DNA from: Metridium senile
Taxonomy: Eukaryota; Cnidaria; Anthozoa; Actiniaria; Metridiidae
Assembly: GCA_949775045.1 (NCBI GenBank)
Contig: OX459099.1
Span: 2,388,501-2,452,500 of the forward strand
Reading direction: 5' to 3'
Length of the DNA: 64,000 nucleotides
Part shown: positions 1-13,076 of the stretch, piece by piece
How positions within the stretch are numbered: position 1 is the first letter of the stretch
Layout of the letters: every line of letters starts with the position of its first letter
Position numbers and translations under genes: made by a program
The notes under the pieces: model-generated
What the model was told of the DNA's origin: nothing
Seen by the model: only the letters and a program-made list of their open reading frames with translations
The model's database searches: none

Positions 1-375
1 GGGGGAGGGGTGTCGGGACAAACTTCTCATTACTTCCGGTATTCTGAAAAAATGGCGATGGAGCAGAGGATGGAGCAGAGAAAATCCTTCCATTATTAAC
101 ATACATTTCCCCATTTTGATCATGAAAGTCCAGTAGGGCTGCATCAAGAAATTACAAACATTTGAAGTGGCTGTTTTTGCATTGTGGGTTTATTAAGCAG
201 TAAACTTATATGAGAGACGAAAAAGTTATGCTTTCTTTAACCAAGATTTATTTTGTAGTATATTTATAGATGCAACTAGACGCTCTGTGAGCGATTACTC
301 GGGCTACTGAACAGAAGGGATTCTGAGGGATTGAAATTAATAATGTATCATACATAGATCATGCACAATACATAT

Positions 376-541
376 ATAGTGGTACCTCTTTTAAGCGGTC
401 ACCCTCTATTAGGCGATCACAATAAAAAGTCCCAAATCTATTCATATACCTATTCTATACCTGTATTCATCAGCCAACCTCTATTAAGAGGCCACTTTGG
501 AAAGTCCCGAGGGTCACTGCTTAATAGAGGCACCACTGTAT
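376..541. repeat. Short TIR element (MITE), TACAGTGG-type ends
   Basis: The left end reads TATAGTGGTACCTCT and the right end AGAGGCACCACTGTA, an imperfect terminal inverted repeat next to TA. Just inside are further complementary stretches (TTAAGCGGTCACC on the left, GTCACTGCTTAATAG on the right). There is no coding capacity. The ends resemble pogo/Tigger-type MITEs, and related ends occur at 26402-27112 and 47220-47502. Confidence 0.6.
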
Positions 542-2886
542 ACATAGAAACTAACTGATGCAAATTCAGTTAGTCACGAGCAAACTGATCACGCTCTAAC
601 GCAGGCATATTATACGTATAGAAACCTATCCTGAGACAAAAATAGGAAAACGTTATTATATCCAAGGAGATGACAGAGCCAGAGTTGTGTTTTATTTTAG
701 GCATTTTAACCCACTTCGTGTTTTGATGCATTGGTTGGTAGTTTAAAACAGCATTAAAAATGTTTCATAAATTCACATAATTACACAAAGTTATCCTGAG
801 GAACTAATAGGAAAATGTGAAGAAGGACTAAATTGGTTGATTAATGTTAACAAAATATTTGAAATGTGCACAAAAATAAACAAATAATTATTTAATTTTA
901 GGTTATTTTAATGAGAAATGTCCTTATCCCAAATTTCATTATGTTGTTATTGAGAAAATGAAAACTAAGTCTCAGAAACATTATTATCAAGAACCTTTTG
1001 AGAAATAAACGTCACGAAAATAAAGATCGACAGTTCTTGAGGCATTTGTGTTTTTTGGGGGGGGTAATGGGCTCCTTCCTGGCTGTATGAATCTGCTCGA
1101 CATATATTTCTATGTACCGGGATGCCTGTGTTAGAAAGTGTTGACATTTCACCCCGTCCCCTCCCCCCAAAGCGCCGCTACGAAGTTAGAATGCGATCTA
1201 GAGTTCGAAAACTCGAAAGCTTCGAAAATTTGAAGTTGTTCTTGAAAATTGAACGTCAGAACAAGAAAGATAGATAGTTACTAAAGCAATTTGTGTAATT
1301 TTTGAGGCGATTTGGGCCTTTGAGAGTGGTTTTCAGACAGGCCGATTTGAATGTTTTCATGCCATGTTGACGGTGTTCGCTTTGTAGGCTTCGTGAAGGA
1401 AGTCACGTTCTCTGACATTATGAAGAACAAAAATAGCTCATTAATCGAAATAAACTCAAGATTTCTGTTTGTAAGTGCTTGATAATATGCCGTAGCGAAT
1501 GCAATTCTGCTGGCACATCTTCTGTTTTGTGCTAGAAAGGACTTCGCTATTAACGGCGGATCATTCCGGCCAAGATATCCTCGTCTTTATAGGGAATGTG
1601 TTGCTGATCATCAGTCCAAAATATATACAGCTTTCTGAGGAATCGAGGAATCGAGGAATCGGAGTTAAACGAGTAAACGCGAGTCGATGTTCGACACTAA
1701 CAATTTACTCGTCATTTTCACAATGAATCGTCTTCACATGTTATCCAAAATAATGCAACGCCAATCATCGTCAGTCTCGTCAATCATATCAAAAATAAAA
1801 ACAAGTTTTCATTTCAATCGATATTTATTCGTTCGTATTAACCTTCGGTCAGCGATCGTTGCCCATGCGCTGTCATGCCCTACTAGGAACGCCTGGGACC
1901 TGACCCTCCAATTTGAGGACCACGACAAAGATTAATACGACGACGACGACGAAGAACCGTTTGCATTTTTAGACTCGAGCTACCACAGGTAGCCCGAGTA
2001 ATAAATGGCTACCCCGCTTGGCAGAGGAAATATTTATCATCACAGCTATAAGTAATAAAAGTAAAATTGCAGATCGTCTGTCTCTTTACAGTGTTGATTT
2101 AATATCAGTAATAAGTTTGCTCACGAATATAAAGCCACAAAACTGCCAGTCAGTTCCAGTGATATACACTTGTATGTAGTTATATAATTGCTTTTAATAT
2201 TTCTTGCTACTAAGCAAGATTTTTCTGCATGGTAAATAGCTGGTGGAATATTAAGTATCACGGTGAAAACGTCCGTTTTCCGCAAGGGACCATCGCGATC
2301 GATTTACTGACAGTACAACTATCGATTCATCGCAATAAGCCCGAATAAGATAATCAGTATTTGTTTATAACTTTGTCGTCTCTATACTGCCTGATAAACC
2401 CCCCAAAAGCCACTTCTAATGTTCATTAATTACTTGAAGAAACTCTGCTGGACTTTTATGGTCAATTATCACAGGGAAATGTCTGTTTACTGAGAGGATT
2501 TCCTCTGCTCGATCGCCATTTTTAATCAGAATGCTTCACTACCGAAAGTGACAAGTTTGTCCCGTACACCCCTCTCCTGGTGGAGTGAATATTGTCAATT
2601 TGTAGATTTTGTTTTTCTAACAATTAAAAATTGAATTCAACTTTTGATTATTTAAAAAATGGACCGTTTTTCCATTAAGGAAAAATCGAAAATTGACATT
2701 TTTTCGTGAAAATCAATTTCCAAAAAAAGGAAAATTGAAATTTCGACAAACGCAAAGCAATTTTTCTTGTTTTAAAAATCAAATGGCCGGAAGGTACACG
2801 GACCATTTTGTATTGTTTAGTTGAAACTAAAACAGACGAAGATGCTGTAGAACACATTTGTATTATATGAATTGTTTAACCCATTT

Positions 2887-3113
2887 GAACGTATATACGA
2901 ATTAGTTTTGAAACAAGAAACTACGACATTGCTTCTCGAACGAATGTCACACGGAGTTATCTTACTTGTATGAATTAATCGTTCGGTAAGAAATATAATA
3001 AAAAGCTGGACTACGTATTCTTTAGTTGTAATTATAAAGATATGAAGATGCTTTTCACATTGTATGAACGTATATATACGAATTAGTTTTGAAGCAAGAA
3101 ACTGCGACATTGC
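2887..3113. repeat. Diverged direct duplication, about 179-bp spacing
   Basis: A segment of about 46 bp starting GAACGTATATACGAATTAG at 2887-2932 recurs at 3066-3113 with a few changes. It is non-coding and probably a local duplication or a fragment of a dispersed repeat. Confidence 0.55.
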
Positions 3114-3775
3114 TTTACGATCTGAGAATTTAAAGTATTTTCGTTCGGTCCAATAATTTAATAACAAACGATCGATCAGGCATATTTTCTATCTACAAGC
3201 TAAGTTTGAATACAACTGTGTAAAATTGGCTACATATATGTACTTCCAAATGAAGAATAATGTTGAATGAAGTTTTGTTTAGCGATGTGATATGACTAAA
3301 CTTTCTATTATTGATATATCCGGCGATAAAAATGGTTGATTTTTGGCGATAGTCAATGAAAATAAATAAGCACAAACTTTGTGATTAATCGATAATTATC
3401 AATTTTGAAGTGACTTTATTGATTATTATTTATCATTTTATATTGCAATAACGTACAAACAAAGCAAGATCTGATATTTTATTTTTAAAAGCAAACAATA
3501 AAAACAAAAGTTACAAATTTAAATAAGTTGCACTCAAAGTATAGTATTAAATTACAGGTCCGTTGTCCACACAATTGAATGCCAAAGCAAGTGATATATA
3601 AACAAATAGTTATTTACAGAATTATTACATACCGTAAACATTTTATATTTGCCAAACATCCCTTTTTGAGTTGTAAATATTTGTTAAAAAATTGATAGGG
3701 CTAAAAGCAATGTTTAAAAAAACTAGACTACCATATATAAAGGTTTATCAGTTACTTATAATATACAACTGATTT

Positions 3776-4600
3776 CATCGAAACACCGCGAGCGAGAATC
3801 GAACTTTAAATAATAGTAGTTGTTGTCTTTACAGAACGACGCAATAACACTCACATGAGTCGTATATTCTACGTAAGTAAATAGTTTGTGAGTATGTACT
3901 CAAATATTAGCTGACATCGAAACACCGCGAGCGAGAATCGAACTTTAAATAATAGTAGTTGTTGTCTTTACAGAACGACGCAATAACACTCACATGAGTC
4001 GTATATTCTACGTAAGTAAATAGTTTGTGAGTATGTACTCAAATATTAGCTGACATCGAAACACCGCGAGCGAGAATCGAACTTTAAATAATAGTGGTTG
4101 TTGTCTTTACAGAACGACGCAATAACACTCACATGAGTCGTATATTCTACGTAAGTAAATAGTTTGTGAGTATGTACTCAAATACTGATCTCGAAACACC
4201 GCGAGCGAGAATCGAACTTTAAATAATAGTGGTTGTTGTCTTTACAGAACGACGCAATAACACTGACATGGGTCGTATTCGTAAGTAAATAGTTTGTGAG
4301 TATATGTACTCAAATACTGACATCGAAACACCGGCAGCGAGAATCGAACTTTAAATAATAGTGGTTGTTGTCTTTACAGAACGACGCAATAACACTGACA
4401 TGGGTCGTATTCGTAAGTAAATAGTTTGTGAGTATATGTACTCAAATACTGACATCGAAACACCGGGAGCGAGAATCGAACTTTAAATAATAGTGGTTGT
4501 TGTCTTTACAGAACGACGCAATAACACATGAGGAGTATTGTAGTTTGAATACTCAAGTACTGACATCGAACGCGAGAATCGATGCGAGAATCGATATCGT
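3776..4600. repeat. Tandem repeat array, 132-139 bp units, six full copies plus a degenerate seventh
   Basis: Units start at 3776, 3915, 4054, 4189, 4321 and 4453, with a shortened copy from 4563. The first units are 139 bp and nearly identical; later units lose a few bases (135, then 132 bp), so the array diverges from left to right. Each full unit carries TCTTTACAG followed 33-38 bases later by GTAAGT, an exon-like acceptor/donor pair. No open frame crosses the units. Confidence 0.9.
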
Positions 4601-4614
4601 AATGATATTCACTA

Positions 4615-4864
4615 CTTGACTACCAGTTGAATTCCATTCTTACTAGTAGTTCAACTTGACAACTAGTTGTGGGTGGCAGGCCCATGCTGCTCAACACAGG
4701 GTTCCCACCCTCCCAAAATGATAACACATAACCACAGGAAACCCAAAACAAAATAATGACATTTTTACCACTTGACTACCAGTTGAATTCCATTCTTACT
4801 AGTAGTTCAACTTGACAACTAGTTGTGGCTCGCTGTCCCATGCTGCTCAACACAGGGTTCCCAC
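4615..4864. repeat. Direct repeat pair, 156-bp spacing
   Basis: The segment 4615-4708 is repeated almost exactly at 4771-4864. Each copy contains inverted motifs around ACTAGT (CCAGTTGAATTCC, ACTAGTAGTTCAAC, CAACTAGTTG), so each could fold. It adjoins the larger tandem array. No coding function is seen. Confidence 0.8.
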
Positions 4865-4869
4865 CTCCT

Positions 4870-5425
4870 CAAAACAGGAACTGAATTTGACCTCCCCTCC
4901 CAATGTTAAGTTATATCTGTCTATGAATGGCCTTTGTCTCCCCTCCCCACGTATAAAGTATATGCTGTTTGGGATCCCTGTGGCTATTCACCAATAAACT
5001 CAACTGGTAAATACGATTTACCACTGGAGTCTAGTTGTAATGTATTTGTTGCTGGATGATACTTGTATGGATACTGTAAACTACTGTTGGGATGTTTTTC
5101 CAGACTTTTGTAATATCGCACCATTCTTTGTGTAGGTCTTTGTTTTGCCACTGTTTAACCATAAACTGACCTACCCAAGGCTGTTGTTCAACTTCGTGTT
5201 CGTACTTTCTTATACAGACAGACAGACAGATTTATTTGCACCTTTGAATCTAAAGATATTTACAAATATATATATATATATAAATACATATTGAATATTT
5301 ATTATAAATAGATTGTTAATGTATAAATAGAAAATTACATATGTATACAAGCTATTTACAAAACTAATTTGATAAATAATTAAATAAATAGAAATGTAAT
5401 AATTATTATATATAAATGTGAATTT
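4870..5425. other. Non-coding spacer with (CAGA)n and AT-rich tract
   Basis: A short CAGACAGACAGACAGA tract at 5216-5231 is followed by TTTATT. Read on the minus strand this gives AATAAA then (TCTG)n, a pattern seen at the tails of dispersed retroelements. The rest, to 5425, is A/T simple sequence. Confidence 0.4.
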
Positions 5426-5903
5426 TTCACTCCACTGGTTTTTACTACTACCGGAGGCATGGGAAAAGAATGTCAAAGATATCATAGCCGTCTAGCAGAA
5501 CTTATCGCCAACAAAAAGGGAGAGCCCTATGCCAAAACAATATCATGGATCAGAGCCAAAACGTCATTTTCTCTAATTAGATCGGCTCTTGTATGCTTAA
5601 GAGGCTCACGGACACTAAAAAGAGCAAAATGTGATATTAAAAACATTGATTTAGAAATCGAAACAATAGAATGCCGCTTATAGATTTTAGTTAGTTTTAC
5701 TTCATTTTTTTAGATTTGTATATTATATTTTTAAGTGATTGTATAGATTTTTTTTTTATACACAATTTCCCTCTATCCTTTCTTTGAATTTTCTAAATTA
5801 TTGCTACTTTTATACATGTAATGTGACAACGATTTTAGATACACGGTGTAATTTTATATAAATTTCAATGATTGTAATTATTATTATTAAAGTATTATTA
5901 TTA

Positions 5904-5991
<88 letters not shown>

Positions 5992-5996
5992 GTATC
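5426..5996 (+). mobile_element. 5'-truncated RLE-type retrotransposon copy (3' end plus (ATT)n tail)
   Basis: The insertion begins abruptly at TTCACTCCACTGG. It encodes the last ~85 residues of the retrotransposon protein found whole at 9651-11531. The residues at 5459-5683 (starting [15 protein letters not shown]) are identical to that copy's C-terminus, and the stop is at 5681-5683. The 3' UTR, 5684-5880, matches 11532-11720 with only a few differences and ends in (ATT)n up to about 5990. The 5' truncation fits incomplete target-primed reverse transcription, and the near-identity indicates recent activity. It is a dead fragment. Confidence 0.88.
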
Positions 5997-6092
5997 GTTT
6001 ATTTAAACTTTTCTTGGTTTACATGAAATTTTCCAGGCATTTCTAAGCAATATTCAGTTTTATACCGATTACAACAGTGTGTTTGTTTACTA

Positions 6093-8527
6093 ATAGTCCG
6101 GGAGCAGATGTCGTCAAAAGAAGTACCGTGGGATTTTCGTGAAGATTTCACGCGACCTGTGTAGAAGTGTTGAGTAGGACCTAAAGAACATTTTAAATGT
6201 TGTCGGCACTTCTGTAACTTTTGCAGGGCTGGCCTACGGGGCGTTTGAAAACTACCCAATCTAACCTTGCATGAAAACGAGGCTGAATCATAAAAACTGA
6301 ATAGAAGCTGGTCTTAATTAGGTATTTTTAAATATATATTACGTTCTTTGATAGTCTGAGATGTTGTACTGAATATCAACGTTTGTAGGGATAATTATAG
6401 GGGTCACGTGACCGGAAGTTAAGGCTCAATTTTCTTGTTATCCTAAAAATGACTTAAAAATTGGACTAAACTGACGAAACTCTAAATGAAAGGTCGATTC
6501 TACTAACATTTAAATCATTACTGTCATCATTTTTGTTGGACTCAATCTGCAGGGTTTTTGTTGTTGTTGTTGTTGACGAATTATCACTGTCACAAGAAGA
6601 ACAGAGGTCGGTGCAGTTCAAGCCCGGTTTTCGACACTGACTGAGCATTTGAGCATTTGTTTTTATATTTACACCCACACTTGACCAAATAGTTTACTGC
6701 TTTCGGTGCGGGCTGTTGTTTAGGCTGCGTAGCCTGAAAGGGGGAGACGGGGAGGGAGAGACGGGGAGGGAGAGGGGAGGGAAGGGGGGGGGGGGGGGAG
6801 AGAAGGGGAGGGAGAGGGGAGGGGATTTTGGGGGGAGAGAAGGAAGGGAGAGCCTGCCCGCAAGGCTGTCTTATTTAGTTAACCGCCCGCTACTAAAAAT
6901 AGCGCACCGGAAGTAAGGGCTTACCAGAACTTCTCAGCTCGAGACTAACTGGCCTTGTTTGTACGTTGGTAGTTTAACTTTGAATACGCCATTTCTTGCG
7001 AAAACAATTAACCTCATAGAAAATCTAACATTCAAAGAACGACATGGGATAATTGCTTTTAATTCAAGTAAAAATAAAGTCAAGTTTTACGAGCGATTTA
7101 TAGAACGCAGAGACGGTTGTAATTCGAACCTTCATGGCATAATCAACGGCTGCATGTGATACAACAATAAAACCAGTTCGAATCATTCACCAAGAAAGCT
7201 GATAAGTCAGATGTTTCATCCTCAAATGATAACTATATTATTCCACTCTAGCTTGGAACAAAGTGTAGAAATAAATGTAGCTTAGATTGAGGAACATTTA
7301 CCCTAGAGCCTGGCTACGCAGGCTAAGGAACATTGAAAGAGTTTCAGCTCGTCGAGAAATCACGCTGGGCCTAATATTATAACAGCATACCGCTTCATTG
7401 GATAGTTCGGCTGTCGTCAGGCCAAAATAATTTACCTTACTTGAAAGTTGAGTAATACTCGCCGTTCACTACCAAAACTATATATAAACATTTACCATGT
7501 TTAAAAGCAAAGAAGCTGAATGAAAGTGTGTTCTGGTTTTCGTCATGACCTATCCCAATATCTGTCAATCATTTGTCAAGAATGAGCCAATCAGCGTTTA
7601 CGGTCGCCAGCGACCGTAAGCATGTAAAACACATGGCCTTGGGGGGGACTCAGGATAAAAAGCAACCGGAACGCTTGTTGGAGATCTTCAAAAATACCCC
7701 TAAATGATACTGGAAGTCTTTTAAAAAGGGCGTGGATGGATGAATATTACACATTTGCCATCCTAAGAGATATTAGAAACAGTGCTAATTTTTAAAAATT
7801 CTTATTTGACACCCTAAAAGATACCAAATCGCTGATCTTTACCCCTAAGAGATACGACGAGCATCCCCGGTACTCCCCCTCCCCCACCCCCGGAAGCAGT
7901 TATCAGTTATTTGGTCAAGTGTGGGTGTAATTAAAATAAACAAATGCTCGAAAAACCGATTACAGTGCCGAAAACCGGGCTTGAAATGCACCAACCTCTG
8001 TTAACGTTCTTTTTGTGACAGTGATGATAAATACATGCAGCTACTATCAAAAACGAAAAACTGCAGATTGAGTGCGCCGAAAATGATGACAGTGATGATT
8101 AAAATGTTAGTAGAATCGAGCTTTCATTTGTAGTTTCATGTTTAGTCAGTTTAGTCCAATTTTTAAGTCATTTTTAGGATAACAAGAAAATTGAGCCTTA
8201 ACTTCCGGTCACGTGACCCCTATAATTGTCCCTACAAACGACATCTATTCAGTATTCAGTACAACATCTCAGACTATCAAAAAACGTAACATTATATTGA
8301 AAAATACCAAATTAAGACCAGCTTTCATTCAGTTTTTATAATTCAGCCTAGTTTTCATGCAAGATTAGAGTGGGTAGTTTTCAAACGCCCCGTAGGCCCC
8401 CCCTGCACGAGTTACAGAAGTGCCGACAACATTTAAAATGTTCTTTAGGTCCTACTCAACACTTCTACACAGGTCGCGTTAAATCTTCACGAAAATCCCA
8501 CGGCACTACAGATGCTCCCAGACTATA
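6093..8527. mobile_element. 2.4-kb element with ~620-bp inverted terminal arms
   Basis: Bases 6093-6707 are the reverse complement, with scattered mismatches and small indels, of 7890-8527. Shared blocks include the ATAGTC(C/T)GGGAGC ends, the TCACGTGACC block (near 6404 and 8209) and the ACAACATCTCAGACTATC block. The central 1.18 kb has a long polypurine tract and no recognisable transposase. It fits a non-autonomous long-TIR DNA transposon or a foldback element. No clear target duplication was identified. Confidence 0.8.
6736..6853 (+). repeat. G/A-only polypurine tract
   Basis: About 115 bases are almost exclusively purine on the + strand, built from GGGGAGGGAGA-like units with a run of more than ten G at about 6786-6799. 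Such mirror-like polypurine DNA can form triplex or G-quadruplex structures. It lies in the centre of the inverted-repeat element. The open frame across it is low complexity and not a gene. Confidence 0.85.
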
Positions 8528-8683
8528 ACGTGTATATAAGGCCTTCACGATTTCACAATTTTGCGAAATTATCCATTTCTGGCACTTTTTGGCTAGTTGG
8601 TTTACTTTTTCGAGTCCTCAGTTTTACTTAGCTCAGTTACTAGTTGTTTTTGGTAGCCTGCTAGGAAGTCTAGGACGACATTA

Positions 8684-9460
<777 letters not shown>

Positions 9461-9469
9461 TTCTTCTAT

Positions 9470-9640
<171 letters not shown>

Positions 9641-9650
9641 ACATATTGCT

Positions 9651-11531
9651 TTGAAAGCTGCATTTGTACTCTTGGCAGTAGGCCTCCAAAAGCCAAGCCA
9701 AAATTCCAATGCTAAAGACCATCAAAACATTCTATCAAAGCGTCTTGCTCTCTGGAGAGATGGCGAAATCAACAAATTACTACGTAAAGGAAGGATTATT
9801 CAAGGTCGCCTGGGTAAACGCAAATCTACGGATCCACACGACAGATCGAAGGTGTTTGCTAAGCTTGTGATGGAGGGGCAAATCAACTCAGCATTACGCT
9901 TCCTAAACGAATCATCATCAGGAGGCGTTCTCCCGCTTACCGATGACGTCATGACGCAACTGAAAGAGAAACACCCAAAACCACAACCAGCAAAACTCGG
10001 TTCATTGCTCTTCGGGCCAATCGACGACGAGTTTCCAGAATCAGTGTACACAGAAATAGACGGTGATATGATCAGACAAGCTGCCCTTAGGACAAAGGGA
10101 TCAGGTGGCCCATCAGCTGTTGATGCTAATGTTGATGATAAACCCGAGAAGGAAGAAAGTGTGAGAGAAATCTTTAAAGACACTGCCATCAACGTCACCA
10201 CGGAAGGTCATAAACACCTCGGAGCAGTAATAGGATCAAGATCGTTTCAGAATGAATATATCACCGAGAAAGTAGAAACCTGGGTTAAAGATATAAACAA
10301 GTTAGCTGAATTTGCATTGTCACAGCCTCAAGCATGTTACGCTGCTTTTACCTTTGGTGTAAAACATCGTTGGACTTACTTTCTTCGGACACTGCCAGAC
10401 ATTCAAGATCTGTTAGAGCCTCTAGAGAAAGCTATTTCAACTGTCCTCATTCCTGCAATCACAGGACTCGACATCAACCAAAACGACCGAGATATCCTCT
10501 CATTGCCGGTACGCTATGGGGGTCTGGGAGTCACAAAGCCCAGTCTGAAGGCGGAGCGGGAGTACTCGTCATCAGTTAAAGTAACTATTCCCCTTGTTGA
10601 GAAAATTGTTTCCCAAACACATGGCCTCCCGGATGGTGCTGAGGCTAGGTCGGCGCAACTTGAAGTCCGAAGCGAAAGGGAAAAGATCATTAAAGAAAGG
10701 GCGAACAATATGAAGGACACGTTATCACGAAAGAGTTTAAGAGCATTAGATCTTGCTGCAGAAAAAGGAGCGTCGACCTGGTTAACAGTGATGCCAATTA
10801 AGGAAATGGGCTTTAACCTGAACAAGAGAGAATTTAGAGACGCTCTTCGACTACGCTATGACTGGCCAATTGACGACATTCCCTCAGCATGCGTATGTGG
10901 AGATCAATTCTCTATAGACCACGCGATGATATGTAAACGCGGTGGCTTTATTATTCAGCGCCATAACGAGCTTCGTGATCTCGAGGCTGAGCTACTCAAT
11001 ATGGTCTGCAACGACGTAGAGATCGAACCTGTGTTGCAAGAGATCTCAGGAGAGCACTTGAGTAAAGGGACAAATAACGCCCCAGATGCGAGATTGGACG
11101 TTCATGCACGTGGATTCTGGGAAAGACAACGTTCTGCCTTTTTTGACGTAAGGGTTTGCCACCCGAATGCAGAATCGTATTATGACCTAGAACCACAACA
11201 GATTTACAGAAAGCACGAAAACGAAAAGAAGCGTCTATACGCGGATAGGATTATCCAAGTAGAGCAGGGTACATTCACTCCACTGGTTTTTACTACTACC
11301 GGAGGCATGGGAAAAGAATGTCAAAGATATCATAGCCGTCTAGCAGAACTTATCGCCAACAAAAAGGGAGAGCCCTATGCCAAAACAATATCATGGATCA
11401 GAGCCAAAACGTCATTTTCTCTAATTAGATCGGCTCTTGTATGCTTAAGAGGCTCACGGACACTAAAAAGAGCAAAATGTGATATTAAAAACATTGATTT
11501 AGAAATCGAAACAATAGAATGCCGCTTATAG
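9651..11531 (+). pseudogene. Retrotransposon protein lacking its reverse-transcriptase core, with zinc finger and RLE endonuclease domain
   Basis: This 626-residue open frame is uninterrupted. Residues 1-155 look like the region leading into a reverse transcriptase. At about residues 156-164 (near 10116-10142) the sequence jumps straight to thumb-region material ([10 protein letters not shown] at 188-197), so the palm with its catalytic aspartates is missing. The join is in frame and sits in a GTTGATG...GTTGATG direct repeat, suggesting a microhomology deletion. Downstream are a CCHC finger (C414, C416, H424, C428), the RHN motif (437-439) and an RLE pattern with P478-D479 and D499. The true N-terminus is truncated at the (TTA)n junction, so Met1 is not a native start. 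It cannot be autonomous, but the intact frame suggests a young copy or a frame-conserving deletion. Confidence 0.8.
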
Positions 11532-11711
11532 ATTTTAGTTAGTTTTACTTCATTTTTTTAGATTTGTATATTATATTTTTAAGAGATTGTATAGATTTTG
11601 TTTATATACACAATTTTCCTCTATCCTTTCTTTGAATTTTCTAAATTATTACTACTTTTATGCATGTAATGTGACAACGATTTTAGATACACGATGTAAT
11701 TTTATATAAAT

Positions 11712-11832
11712 TTCAATGATTGTAATTATTATTATTAAAGTATTATTATTATTATTAAAAAAAAAAAAAAAAAATTATTATAATTATAATAATTATTATT
11801 ATTATTACTATTACTATTACTATTACTATTAC

Positions 11833-11903
<71 letters not shown>

Positions 11904-11905
11904 CA

Positions 11906-11984
<79 letters not shown>
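11712..11984. repeat. TTA-rich microsatellite tract, retrotransposon tail
   Basis: ATT/TTA units with an A15-18 run at about 11757-11774 and (TTACTA)n interruptions follow the retrotransposon 3' UTR. Confidence 0.95.
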
Positions 11985-12439
11985 ATTAACAGGTCAATGT
12001 ATAGCTCAGTACATACTGTAACAAATTTCTTTAATAAATGTGACAATTTGAATCCGTACTACGGTGGCCCACAAGTATCACAGCAATAAACAAAACTTCA
12101 CGGCAAGAAACAAAACTTCACGGCAAGAAACAAAACTTCACGGCAAGAAACAAAACTTCATGGCAAGAAACAAAACTTCACGGCAAGAAACAAACCTTCA
12201 CGGCAAGAAACAAAACTTCACGGCAAGAAACAAAACTTCACGGCAAGAAACAAAACTTCACGGCAATAAACAAAACTTCACGGCGATAAACAAAACTTCA
12301 CGGCAATAAACAAAACTCCACGGCAATAAACAAAACTCCACGGCAATAAACAAAACTCCACGGCAATAAACAAAACTTCACGGCGGAAATAAATAACACA
12401 TTGACCAAAAAACCTCAATGCTCTGCGCATCAAGCCAAA

Positions 12440-12612
12440 ATGGAGGACTTGGACTCGGATGAAGATTTTTCACAAGAAGGTTGATAACGTTTTATTTCTA
12501 CAGAGGTTTTCAATACGAGGAAATTCGCATGCTTCTGAGTAAACGTCACAACCTAGAGATAAGTATTGCTACCCTCAAAAGGCGAATTAAAAGTTATGGC
12601 CTTAGGAGACGT
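12440..12612 (+). pseudogene. Transposase N-terminal HTH fragment, frameshifted
   Basis: ATG at 12440 begins an acidic leader. One base is missing around 12480 relative to the other arm, breaking the frame before the helix-turn-helix segment, which resumes as ITFYFYRGFQYEEIRMLL. It ends a few residues after the LRRRN motif, without an integrase core. Confidence 0.7.
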
Positions 12613-13076
12613 AATATGTCCTACGATCACGGCGAACTTAATAATAATAATAATTTAATTCTTAAAAACGCATAATTACATGGTCTCAATGCTTTTTACA
12701 ATGTAAAAATAAATAAATAGAATATAAATATCATTAAAAAAAAAGTAAATAAATAAAGTCAGATAAAGTCTTGAGAAGAAGATAAGAGAAATCGTAGATG
12801 GGCCTGGTTGCTTGAAAGGATATCGTTCTGTTTGGCACACACTTCAGTTAGACCACCAGGATTCAATGCTTTGGTTCCTTGGAGATGGTACGTACTTGTG
12901 GCACGTCGCATCATCTCTATAAAATGAGTGAATTCCGGCCATTATTCCATTTTCAGTTCCCAGGTCGGTTATGAAGTAAACTGGACATCCTTCAAATTCC
13001 TTAACAGTATTTAAATAGAAAGTGGCTATTCTATTAGGATTACTGTTTGTGCGAGTGACAAAAAGCCATAAAACTT

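Larger units (their letters stand above)
1..3775. other. AT-rich region without a supportable gene
   Basis: All open frames here are short and low-complexity, lack splice-joined partners and match no family I recognise. The stretch holds a small TIR element at 376-541, a diverged duplication near 2887-3113 and A/T-rich filler. The frames at 1499-1935 have no recognisable domain. Confidence 0.6.
9641..11990 (+). mobile_element. RLE-type non-LTR retrotransposon, 5'-truncated, embedded in (TTA)n
   Basis: The element runs from 9641, directly against the (TTA)n at 9470-9640, through a 626-residue frame and a ~190-bp 3' UTR into a second TTA-rich tract at 11712-11984. Flanking TTA on both sides in the same orientation fits integration into a TAA/TTA microsatellite, as known for Dong elements of the R4 clade. 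The alternative is that the 3' tail is element-templated. The C-terminal CCHC plus PD...D pattern assigns it to the restriction-like-endonuclease group. Confidence 0.78.

Noticed and set aside
3776..4600. B-box-like GTTCGATTC in each tandem unit (minus strand), hinting at tRNA or SINE origin
   Set aside because: There is no A box at the right distance and no cloverleaf; the match is only nine bases repeated by the array.
3776..4600. CRISPR-like array
   Set aside because: Units are 132-139 bp and entirely repeated with no unique spacers, in an animal genome.
12064..12309. 81-residue frame of repeated KQNFTARNKTSRQET-like units
   Set aside because: It is a read-through of the 20-bp subterminal tandem repeat of the foldback element; its inverted copy has no matching protein.
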